Source: Jannaschia aquimarina (lineage in GTDB: Bacteria; Pseudomonadota; Alphaproteobacteria; Rhodobacterales; Rhodobacteraceae). From it: DNA of 64,000 bases. The notes under the pieces are model-generated. The model did not search any database, had not been told where the DNA came from, and saw only the letters and a list, made by a program, of their open reading frames with translations. Shown in pieces: positions 8,870-16,762 of the stretch. Location of the stretch: assembly GCF_000877395.1 (NCBI RefSeq), contig NZ_JYFE01000041.1, positions 62,001 to 126,000 on the forward strand, in the 5' to 3' direction. Numbering within the stretch: the stretch's first letter is position 1; the number at the start of each line of letters is the position of its first letter. A program made the position numbers and the translations under genes.

Positions 8870-9169
8870 CTCCCATTCCCCCTTACGCTAAAACTACAGG
8901 CGCCGTCCGCTTCGGAACTCATGAAGACACCGGCTTTGGCCTCATGGCCAAACCCGCCACTCGTAACCACCGAAGCGACGGCAGGTCGAAGACTCTTCGA
9001 ATAAACAAGGAGCCGCCTTGACGGCGATCATTGACGAATTCGAAACAATGCCGAAACGAGGGAGCTTTCGGCGCGGGTGAGGGCGCAGGATCGCCAAATC
9101 CTCCCAGCTTGGCGCCCTCGCAGGACCTACAGGGTTTTATGCATTGAACGCACAGCCTGCCCGTGGCGC
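8870..9169. other. Gene-free interval upstream of the RTX gene
   Basis: This 300-bp stretch holds no convincing gene. It should contain the promoter of the RTX gene and the end of the symporter transcript. The only structure I see is a nested inverted repeat: GAGGGCGC at 9079-9086 pairs with GCGCCCTC at 9112-9119, and inside it AGGAT (9087-9091) pairs with ATCCT (9098-9102). There is no T run, so a terminator role for the symporter gene is uncertain. Confidence 0.4.
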
Positions 9170-10468
9170 TTAGCGTCCATCCTCTTGGAGGTTGAGGGCG
9201 ACATAAACCACGGCAGCCAGGGCAAAGCCGACGAGCGATGCGACGCTCTGCGACACAGAGCTGAGCGTGATGACGGAGATCAAACCGACATACATCGATC
9301 CGATTGCCGCTTTGGCACGCGGCGCGCGCAGGAAGAGTGTCCCGAATGCAGCGGGCAGGAAGACGGCGAGGCTGTTGAAGGCCGCGATGATCGTGTCGAG
9401 CGTGTCCGAGAAGAAGATCGCGGTCAGTGCCGTCAGGCCGACGAGGGTCATGATAACGAGACGAATGCGCCGCATCGGCATCGACCGGTCGACTGTGCTG
9501 ACGAGCGGCATAATGAAGGTGTCGATGGACGACATGATGCAGGCCACGAACATGATGGTGGCGATCCATGCCATACCTGTCGGCGCAAGCAGCGTGAATG
9601 TGCCGTACATGTCGGCGCCGTCAGGGGCCCAATATCCCGCGTAGGCCATCAGCAGAAGCAGCGAGCCACAGACGAGTGCGGCCATGGCATAGCTCGTCTG
9701 CGCGACCCGGGTCGAGCCTGCAATCGTAATGCGTTGCCAGTTGTCCACGGCAAGAAGCGCGCTCCACGGAATGAACAACCAGATGCCGACAAGTATGGCC
9801 GGTTCATATTGACCAAACGACAGGAACGGCGCCGCATCGCCTTCGAGGCTGGGCAGCCCGAGTGCAAGGACAGCACCGCAGATCACGATCAGGCCAGCCT
9901 GAACGATATCCGTCTGGACCGCGGCGCGGTAACCGCCGAGGAGGAGGTAGCCAGCGATGAAAACGGCAGACGCGACGATGGCCAGCGAAGGCGCATTCCC
10001 GAAAACGGGGGCCGCGATCAAGCCGAGCGCACCCAGTTGCACCGCGGATCGCAACACGAAGACGAACGCCATCGGGATCCAGATCCATATCAGTCTCTCT
10101 GTGCGGTGGGTCCGGGCCATCAGATCGACCAGACCCACCGCCTCATTGGCTTCTGCGCGGCGACGGATCAGCGGGGCCATGACGGCGCAAAGCAGGAGAC
10201 CGAGGGAATAGGCACCCACGACGGAGAACGCGATGACCGGTGCCTGATTGGCGAACAGGAACAGCGCGAGAAAGCTTCCGATGCCGATATTGCCTGCCAC
10301 CGCGCCGGCCAGCGTCGCGACCAGTCCGTTCCCGCCTTCGTTAGTCAGAAATTCCGAGCGCGGGTCGATTTCTTCTTGCGCTCGCAGAGCGAAGAGACGG
10401 CTCGCAAGCACCGGCAACAGCATCAGCGCAAGAACGCAGAGCGCGATCAGAGAGGCCTGAAACTCCAA
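9170..10468 (-). CDS. Sodium:solute symporter-like membrane protein
   Basis: A 432-aa protein with about 11-12 hydrophobic segments. The sequence G-G-Y-R-A-A-V-Q-T-D-x-x-Q near residues 167-180 matches the SSS-family signature in the fifth core helix (G-G-x-x-A-x-x-x-T-D-x-x-Q), and an early glycine-rich helix (GAVAGNIGIGSF) fits the first core helix of the LeuT fold. It is somewhat shorter than usual for the family (about 480-530 aa). It starts 6 bp after the pseudo-hydrolase LuxR gene, so the regulator and transporter are likely one operon; the regulator may sense the transported solute. Substrate unknown. Confidence 0.8.
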   Translation of the reverse strand: MEFQASLIALCVLALMLLPVLASRLFALRAQEEIDPRSEFLTNEGGNGLVATLAGAVAGNIGIGSFLALFLFANQAPVIAFSVVGAYSLGLLLCAVMAPLIRRRAEANEAVGLVDLMARTHRTERLIWIWIPMAFVFVLRSAVQLGALGLIAAPVFGNAPSLAIVASAVFIAGYLLLGGYRAAVQTDIVQAGLIVICGAVLALGLPSLEGDAAPFLSFGQYEPAILVGIWLFIPWSALLAVDNWQRITIAGSTRVAQTSYAMAALVCGSLLLLMAYAGYWAPDGADMYGTFTLLAPTGMAWIATIMFVACIMSSIDTFIMPLVSTVDRSMPMRRIRLVIMTLVGLTALTAIFFSDTLDTIIAAFNSLAVFLPAAFGTLFLRAPRAKAAIGSMYVGLISVITLSSVSQSVASLVGFALAAVVYVALNLQEDGR

Positions 10469-10474
10469 ACGGGT

Positions 10475-12322
10475 CTAGCCGTTGACGATCAGCCCGAGTG
10501 GACCCTTCAGAAGTCGTGCGGTCAGATCATGCTGTCCCTTGGCGCCGACCTTTTCGTAGATGCGCTTCAGATGCGTTCGCGTTGTATTGATCGACACTGT
10601 GTCGCGGGCCGCGATCTCGTTCGGCGACAGCCCGTCGAGAAGGCCGAGCGCGGCTTCGGCCTCTTTCTCGGTCAGTCCATAGGCAAACCGGAGCAGTTCG
10701 GTCTTTTCGGCTGTCGTGCCGATCTGATTGGCCGGCCTGAGGATCAGCACGCCCGACGGTCCGCCGATCTGAAGGGCAGTCTGCCGAAGGGCCTTCGGAC
10801 GGAAATGAAGTCCGACAGCCTGTCCGTCGACCATGAACAGAGCTTCGCCGTGCCCGGTCGCGCAGGCTTGCGCGAAGTCACGGTCCGACAATTCCGCGAT
10901 CGCCTTCGTCAGTGCGGGAAGGTCTGAGTCGTCCACGTTCTCGCCGCTCAGCTCCGAAATCACCCGGGCGAAGTGCGAGTTCGCGAATTTGACATCCATA
11001 TCGGACGAAATCACCGCCATACCGATATCAAAACGCTCGATGACGTTTTGCAGCACCGCCCCAATGGTCGCCGACTGCATGATCTGGCGGTTCAACTGAT
11101 AGGATCGGTCCCAGTGGGGCATAAGCGCCGTAACCATTCGGTCGAGCGTCTCATCGTTGGGCGTGGCGTGGGAAGAGAGCGCGTAGGTGAAACGGTAAAG
11201 CATCTCGACCCAGCGGCTTTCGTCGTCGATAGCGCCGTAGCAAAGCTCGACCAGAGCGTCCTCGCTTAGATCGCCAGCGTTGGGATCGAGGCCGAGCTGC
11301 GACAGGACGTTCGAAGAGATATCGGCGATCGAGACGTTTTCGTTGTCTCGGCTGCTCAATGCCTCGCCTTCGTACCAATGGTGGATCACCTGCGAAATCC
11401 CGAGGCGCCGTTCCTCGATGAACAACCCGGCCCGACCTTTTTCGAAGCAATGAGATGTGACATCGGTGATATTCATCGTCTCGAAATGGCGCTGCATCGG
11501 CGCAACAAACTTGCCGTTCGCCGTCATTGGGTCGTCACCGCCGTACAGGAGCAGGATCCGCATACCGTCGGCCACTTGGGATCCCTGCGGCCAGCGCCAG
11601 GCATTCGGGATGCCGCGAAAAATCTCGTGGAAGTAACCGGTGGTCGGCGTGGGCCATGCATACGGGTCCTGCAGCAACTCATCGGTGATCGCGGGGTCGC
11701 TCGAAATCACATCGATCAGCCGCTTGCGGTCATTTAGGCGCGCGCTGAGAAATGTATACAGTTGGTGCATCGTCAGTTCATCGGGCGCGTCTTCGGGGTG
11801 CATCTTGGCGCGGGCCTGCATGAATGACCGCGCGAGCCGCCAGATGATCGGTTGATTTGGCGGCGGAGTGATGAAGACGATGGAGCGAGCCAGATCGGGC
11901 CAGTCCTTCAGGATCTCGAGGACGAGCGTTGCGCCGATATTCGGCGCGACGATCATTCTGTCCTCCCAAGCCGTCTTCGCAAATGCCGTTTCAAGACCGA
12001 GCTTGAGATCCGATACGAGGCGTTCCCAGCCCTCGTTCATGTCCATATGCGCACGCGGCGCCCGAGCGCCGCTTGAGTAGCCGTGTCCACGCAGGTCCGT
12101 CCCGTGAACCTGCCAGCCGCGTGCCGCTACACCTTCGATCGTGGGCCGGAGGTTCAGCGTGTGTTGCGCCTGGGAATGAGCGACGAAGGCGACGCGGCTC
12201 GTCTTGTCTGCCGGCGTGAAAACCCTGTGAACCAACGAGATGCCGTCCGCAGTCACGAGATTCGTCGTCTGCATGGACACGTTCTGGCCCTGCGTCATAC
12301 GCCCGGCATACATCTCTCCCAC
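10475..12322 (-). CDS. LuxR-type regulator with degenerate alpha/beta-hydrolase sensor
   Basis: A 615-aa three-part protein. Residues about 18-320 are an alpha/beta-hydrolase (Hydrolase_4/S33-like) fold: DLRGHGYSSG at 76-85, the nucleophile-elbow position at 126-130, and GGDDP at 261-265. The elbow reads A-P-N-I-G, so the nucleophilic Ser is replaced by Asn128 (codon AAT), and the usual R-H of the His loop reads R-A (Ala298). It is probably a non-catalytic ligand-binding domain. A PAS-like middle (about 385-520) leads to a C-terminal LuxR HTH (about 540-610, LTEKEAEAALGLLDGLSPNE). Start GTG at 12322 has AGAGGA just upstream; ATGs at 12313 and 12298 are alternatives. The SSS-like transporter gene follows after 6 bp. 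Confidence 0.85.
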   Translation of the reverse strand: MGEMYAGRMTQGQNVSMQTTNLVTADGISLVHRVFTPADKTSRVAFVAHSQAQHTLNLRPTIEGVAARGWQVHGTDLRGHGYSSGARAPRAHMDMNEGWERLVSDLKLGLETAFAKTAWEDRMIVAPNIGATLVLEILKDWPDLARSIVFITPPPNQPIIWRLARSFMQARAKMHPEDAPDELTMHQLYTFLSARLNDRKRLIDVISSDPAITDELLQDPYAWPTPTTGYFHEIFRGIPNAWRWPQGSQVADGMRILLLYGGDDPMTANGKFVAPMQRHFETMNITDVTSHCFEKGRAGLFIEERRLGISQVIHHWYEGEALSSRDNENVSIADISSNVLSQLGLDPNAGDLSEDALVELCYGAIDDESRWVEMLYRFTYALSSHATPNDETLDRMVTALMPHWDRSYQLNRQIMQSATIGAVLQNVIERFDIGMAVISSDMDVKFANSHFARVISELSGENVDDSDLPALTKAIAELSDRDFAQACATGHGEALFMVDGQAVGLHFRPKALRQTALQIGGPSGVLILRPANQIGTTAEKTELLRFAYGLTEKEAEAALGLLDGLSPNEIAARDTVSINTTRTHLKRIYEKVGAKGQHDLTARLLKGPLGLIVNG

Positions 12323-12336
12323 AGTTCCTCTTCACT

Positions 12337-12350
12337 CGTGACAAGTCACG
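12337..12350. promoter_or_regulatory. Perfect inverted repeat upstream of the LuxR-fusion gene
   Basis: CGTGAC-AA-GTCACG is a perfect 6+2+6 inverted repeat ending 14 bp before the GTG start of the LuxR-fusion regulator. Size, symmetry and position fit a dimeric regulator's operator, possibly autoregulatory. This is inference from position only. Confidence 0.4.
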
Positions 12351-12542
12351 CGAGGCTACACTGACTTCTCTCAGGCCAACAAGTGGCGAGGTCTTGGGTA
12401 TAACGGGGTTTTTACGGCCAACGGGCGCGAGAGAACCCGGCTGCCCGCGTGCGTGATAGGGGCGTAACGTTGCTTGGTCCCCATACGTCGACGATTACGG
12501 TGCGGTGAAAAGACACATCTCTTCTGCAGAGGCCAAACGAGA

Positions 12543-13181
12543 TCAGCGCCGGAGGTAGCGCATCGACACCCAGCCTTTCACGGTGCCTCTTGTGACCGCG
12601 CACCAGTCGCTATCGCATCGCGCCAGTATCTCGACACCGCAGGCACCGGCGGGCAGCGTGCCGATCTTTCCGTAGCCCGCCCCCGGACCGACGCGCACAT
12701 TGAGCACCGTCCGGACACCAGTGACGCACCCACGCCCGACCGGCAGGGCGGTTCCGTTCGCGCGCGCGAGAGACGTGAAGACCAAATTCGCGTTCGGTCC
12801 GTCATATCGATTGTCGACAATCCGGCAACTCATGTTCGACACGACTGGGGCTGCACCCTTCAGCGTGAAGTCTTCGCCGGTCCGGAACGCGCCATGGACG
12901 AAATAGTCGATCTCACCGCAATTCGTGTTGAAGATGCGACTCATGCCGTCGAGGATCCCGTTCGTAACACGTCCTTCGAATAGCAACGTGCCCGGCCGGA
13001 CGCCGATGTTGGCGAGACCCGCGCGCGGTTGCTGATAACGGATCCGGACCTCGCTGCCATCGACGCTCAGCACCATGCGCGATCCGTTGTGGTCGTAGAA
13101 AAAATCGGCTGCGCGGACGGCCTGGGGTCCCACAAGCATGCTCGTGAGGAGCGCAGCGAGTACGATTAGTGACTTGATCAT
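12543..13181 (-). CDS. Secreted protein with C-terminal SH3b domain
   Basis: A 212-aa exported protein. I start at the ATG at 13181, which begins a clear signal peptide (MIKSLIVLAALLTSMLVGPQ, cleavage after QAVRA). The middle is unrecognised. The last 60 residues form a bacterial SH3-type domain: G-V-R-T-V-L-N-V-R-V-G-P-G near residue 155, and the closing CDSDWCAVTRGTVKGWVSM. The C-x-x-x-W-C pair suggests a disulfide. It starts 10 bp after the stop of the 590-aa secreted gene, whose own C-terminus has a similar SH3-like ending, so the two are probably cotranscribed and distantly related. Cell-wall or protein binding in the periplasm is inferred. Confidence 0.75.
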   Translation of the reverse strand: MIKSLIVLAALLTSMLVGPQAVRAADFFYDHNGSRMVLSVDGSEVRIRYQQPRAGLANIGVRPGTLLFEGRVTNGILDGMSRIFNTNCGEIDYFVHGAFRTGEDFTLKGAAPVVSNMSCRIVDNRYDGPNANLVFTSLARANGTALPVGRGCVTGVRTVLNVRVGPGAGYGKIGTLPAGACGVEILARCDSDWCAVTRGTVKGWVSMRYLRR

Positions 13182-13191
13182 CGAACCGCCC

Positions 13192-14964
13192 TCAATTCGC
13201 TTCGGGTGACAGGTAAAGGCCTGGCAACCAGCCGGCGATCTGCCCATTCGAGATCTGGCACCAGGTCCGGGACAACATGTCTGTCCGTGCGGCCATATCC
13301 GCGCGCTCGAAGGCCAGAGAATCGATGCGGTGGACCCGCTCGTCGCAACCCAACATCGTCAGTCCGGACGCATTCGCGGTGATGCTGCCAGTGACCGCCG
13401 CGTTGCGATCGGGCTTTTCACGGAGCCGCAGGGTTCGGCCCTGTGGAACGTTGTGCAAACGGTAAGAGACACCGTAGATCCCGATTGCCGGTGTGTCGAA
13501 GACCTCCCTTGGTGAGAGGCCGTTCGTCGGCCTGACCAGCTCGACCAGAAGGATTTCGTCTTCCACGAACAGAGTGCCGCGCGGGACAGCGGGCGCCGAA
13601 GAGGGTAGTTCGACCAACAGCCGCCCCTGTTTGCTCTCACCGGACTGCCCGGCATAGACGACCAGATCGAAGGCGACCGCTTCGGAGGTCCAGGTGGAGA
13701 GGGTGAAGACCACATCGTGGTCCTCCGCTGTCTCGAAGAAGCCGCGGAGTTTGCCGCTGGCCGCCAAGCGGTCTCCATCGAGCGAAAATGCGATCTCGCC
13801 GAGATTGTCGCCCGTTTCCTCAAGGATGGCCCATGCATCGGTAAAAAGCGGTCGGGGCCCTGCGCCGTTATTCGAGACCGGGCCGGGGTTGGGGGCGGGC
13901 GTGCTGCGTCCGTGTGATTGAGCAATCCGGTTCGGCCCGTTGATCATCCGCAGGATCGCGCCCCGGTCGACATTTCCCTGATATCGGGCCGGATTGGCCC
14001 GTAGATCGGCAAAGACGGCGTTCTGGCACGCGGTCTGTTCGCACAAATGCGGACGTGTCCGGACGACGCCCTCGTAGTCCAATCCCCTTTGTCGGTGGTG
14101 TATGGAGCCGTGGAATGAGTTGCCGTCCCGATGCAATCGCAACAACCTGTCATCACGGTCGCCGGGCAGGCGGAACGTCGTCTCGACCGTCTCGCTGGCA
14201 TGGTTCAGGTTCACGATCGTCGTGCCGGTTGACCGCACCGCGACATATCCCCTCCCGTCTGCAAGCGACCGTAACTCGTTGCAGAATTGCAGATGCATGG
14301 AGGTGGGGCAGGCTTCGCCGCGGTTGACGAATACGGAGAAATCGACAGCGGCTGTTCTGGCTCCGCGGAAGTGGAGGACGTCTGCTTCTATGGCAAAGGC
14401 TTGGTCGAGACCGGATAGAACGTAGCCGCCATACAGCGCGCTCAGATTGTCGCGGCGGTTCGGTTCGGTGGCGGGCTGCGGAACCGGGCGATTGCCGGTC
14501 TCAAGCCAGGATTGGAACGGCCCTTCAGTGAAGTTGACATCGCCGAATGGATAGCCGACCCGGTGGGCATCGGCGTATTTCAGGGGCGAGGTCTGCGCGG
14601 ATGTCCGTGTTGCGGACCATTTGTTCGGGCTGTTTGCGGGCAACCCGTTCGCAGACCAGTTCCAACGCCCGTTCAACCGGTCTCCATCGCGCCGCCACAG
14701 AACCGTGCCCCATCGGCCGTCGGTATACATGAAGATCGCATGAACGAGCTCGTCTTTGCGTCCGAACACAAGTCCCTCGATCGTGCCCCGTTCTGCGTAA
14801 TCGCCATAAAGACGATCGCCATCTCTGATGAGGCGAAGCTCTCCGTAATCGGATGTCCAGGTACCGGACCAATCGGCGGCCGAAACCTGGCTTGCGAATG
14901 CGAGTACAAAGAGCGCGAGGGCCCGCATGGCTGCCCTTGCCCAGACGTTCAACATGCTGTTCAT
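13192..14964 (-). CDS. Secreted multi-domain protein, SH3-like C-terminus
   Basis: A 590-aa exported protein that I do not recognise as a whole. A signal peptide covers residues 1-29 (cleavage near QVSAADW). Residues about 30-120 form a W-S-G-T-W-x-S-D-Y-G-E-L beta module resembling small lipocalin-like domains seen in exported proteins. A long middle contains scattered cysteines (CPTSMHLQFC, CEQTAC) and a low-complexity Pro/Asn/Gly linker near residue 360. The C-terminal 75 residues, from LRLREKP to GWLPGLYL, resemble an SH3b domain with C-D-E-R and W-C-Q-I cysteines like the 212-aa neighbour. Its ATG overlaps the stop of the 580-aa gene (ATGA). Confidence 0.65.
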   Translation of the reverse strand: MNSMLNVWARAAMRALALFVLAFASQVSAADWSGTWTSDYGELRLIRDGDRLYGDYAERGTIEGLVFGRKDELVHAIFMYTDGRWGTVLWRRDGDRLNGRWNWSANGLPANSPNKWSATRTSAQTSPLKYADAHRVGYPFGDVNFTEGPFQSWLETGNRPVPQPATEPNRRDNLSALYGGYVLSGLDQAFAIEADVLHFRGARTAAVDFSVFVNRGEACPTSMHLQFCNELRSLADGRGYVAVRSTGTTIVNLNHASETVETTFRLPGDRDDRLLRLHRDGNSFHGSIHHRQRGLDYEGVVRTRPHLCEQTACQNAVFADLRANPARYQGNVDRGAILRMINGPNRIAQSHGRSTPAPNPGPVSNNGAGPRPLFTDAWAILEETGDNLGEIAFSLDGDRLAASGKLRGFFETAEDHDVVFTLSTWTSEAVAFDLVVYAGQSGESKQGRLLVELPSSAPAVPRGTLFVEDEILLVELVRPTNGLSPREVFDTPAIGIYGVSYRLHNVPQGRTLRLREKPDRNAAVTGSITANASGLTMLGCDERVHRIDSLAFERADMAARTDMLSRTWCQISNGQIAGWLPGLYLSPEAN

Positions 14965-16703
14965 TTCGTGGCCTCAAGCGTCGTGTTGTCGATGTACCGA
15001 AAACGCGACTGGACGCCGCCGCCGGGAGCGATCATCGCCTCGATCAGGTTCATGCCGTTCGCCATAGTGCGGTCGACCGTGATCGCGCCGCCCTCGCGGA
15101 CGCATGCATAGAGCAGGGCACAGGGCTCTTCGCCTCTTACAGGGCAGATAGTGAAGTCGCCGCCACCGAGAGGCGTGTATTCGTACCCGGGGCCCGATCC
15201 TACCGGGTTCGGCACATCGGGTGTGCCCGCATGCTTGGTGCACGCGTCCGGGCCGCCCTCGAAGCTGGAGCATTCGAGGTATTCCTGCGTGCGGTAGGGG
15301 TTTCCATCGACCGGCTCGCCAAGCGTCTTGAACAGGACGCGGCCGCCTCCAGCAAAGATGGTGGGACGCATCAGGCATAGATTGTCGCCGCGGTTGCCGA
15401 GCCCCTCGAGCGTGGTCTGCCCTTCTACAAGGGCATAGGCTCCGACCGGAACGGGAAGATCGGCGATGGCGACGCGCTCTCCAGGTCCGTCATCCGTCAC
15501 GGGCGTCCCCGCCGTGTCGTCCTTAGCCTGCACGAGACGAGCAAGAACCCGGCCATCGGAGGCAAAGAGGCCTACCGGTCCGTCCCATGCCGCGTCGCCG
15601 GTTTCGATGATCAGGCTCGGCTGGTTGGTCTGACCTTCGTAGAAACGGCGAGGGGTTCCATCTTCGATGAAGCTGTCCGAGCGGAGTTGGATTCCCCCGC
15701 ACTCGTCGGTGCCGCACCATCCTGGTGCCATCCTGATTGCTGCGAGCGGGTCGGGGCCATCGGGCCAGGACAGATCGCCGATGCAGGCCTTGTCGATCTC
15801 CCGAATAACATGAAACGCGGCGCCTCCGGCTGCGGTGGTGTCGTTGACGGAGCAGTCGAAGGCAGGCGTGGAACCGGTGTCGGCACCCGCGGATGCGACG
15901 ACCTCCCCGCCGTCGAAGCGCTGCCTGAACTGCCGGTCGTTATCCAACCACTGGATGACTTCGACCGACAGCGCCCGGTCTGTCCGCAACAGATAGAATT
16001 CGAAATCATCCATCAGGATGGAAAATGCGTCGTCCTGATTGGCTGCCTCTTCGGACGTGCCATGGGCCCATTCCCGCAGCAGCGATCCCGGCAGCTCGAT
16101 GCTGAACGCTGGGCATTGAGCCACGGGCTCGCCGCACCATCCGTCGGGCAATTCGATGACCGAGCCATATCCTGCGAGGGCCGGAGCAACGACGTGCGCG
16201 TTGTCTGCAAGGCGGACCCGCATCGGCGCGCCATGAAGCGCGTCAGCAGCTAGCTCGACAATTGCCGAAGAGCGTTCAGCGGGACGAGGCGCAGTCGTGC
16301 CGCTGCCATGCATCAACTCGTAGTCCCGAAAGAAGTCCAGGTCGCCCATCATCGTGGGCTCTCCAATACCGAGGCGCGCGTCCGACCCGGCTACGATGTC
16401 GAGAATGATTGAGACATCGTTCTCCAATTCGATCATGGCAGGAACTGGGTCGTTCAGATCGAAGAAGCGCCGATAGGAGGCCGGCATTGTCAGCGTTGCG
16501 GGGTCGCAATGGCGGCTGTCGGTCCAGCACCAGCGCTCGTGTAACACCAGCTGACCATCGCCGGTTTCAGGAAACGTCAATTCCGCGTGGACGATGCCGC
16601 TTTCGGCATCGACGAAACTGATCGGTTCAGCGGCAGCCCGCTCCGCCGTGGCCAGTGCGGCGAGTGCCAAAACAGGCATTCCGGGGAAAACAACCTTGGT
16701 CAT
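14961..16703 (-). CDS. Secreted protein with W-C-G cysteine-pair repeats
   Basis: A 580-aa exported protein with no family I recognise. The signal peptide ends near residue 24 (ERAAAEP). Three similar units occur, each a beta-rich lead-in followed by a Trp-Cys pair and a second Cys: ERWCWTDSRHC near 55, DGWCGEPVAQC near 188 and APGWCGTDECG near 328, spaced about 135 residues. The same motif occurs twice in the 798-aa vWA protein encoded just upstream. The C-terminal 150 residues have more cysteines (YLECSSFEGGPDAC, CPVRGEEPCALLYAC). The vWA gene ends 59 bp upstream and the downstream gene overlaps by ATGA, so this is a middle gene of an export-linked operon. Confidence 0.65.
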   Translation of the reverse strand: MTKVVFPGMPVLALAALATAERAAAEPISFVDAESGIVHAELTFPETGDGQLVLHERWCWTDSRHCDPATLTMPASYRRFFDLNDPVPAMIELENDVSIILDIVAGSDARLGIGEPTMMGDLDFFRDYELMHGSGTTAPRPAERSSAIVELAADALHGAPMRVRLADNAHVVAPALAGYGSVIELPDGWCGEPVAQCPAFSIELPGSLLREWAHGTSEEAANQDDAFSILMDDFEFYLLRTDRALSVEVIQWLDNDRQFRQRFDGGEVVASAGADTGSTPAFDCSVNDTTAAGGAAFHVIREIDKACIGDLSWPDGPDPLAAIRMAPGWCGTDECGGIQLRSDSFIEDGTPRRFYEGQTNQPSLIIETGDAAWDGPVGLFASDGRVLARLVQAKDDTAGTPVTDDGPGERVAIADLPVPVGAYALVEGQTTLEGLGNRGDNLCLMRPTIFAGGGRVLFKTLGEPVDGNPYRTQEYLECSSFEGGPDACTKHAGTPDVPNPVGSGPGYEYTPLGGGDFTICPVRGEEPCALLYACVREGGAITVDRTMANGMNLIEAMIAPGGGVQSRFRYIDNTTLEATK

Positions 16704-16762
16704 CTGTTACCTTTCGTGAACGATATTCAGCGAGGTGCGGCATTTGCCTTGCGGCCGTGCGC

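Noticed and set aside
9077-10927. A 616-codon plus-strand frame over the symporter and regulator genes
   Set aside because: It is charged, low-complexity and antisense to a membrane protein with a recognisable family signature.
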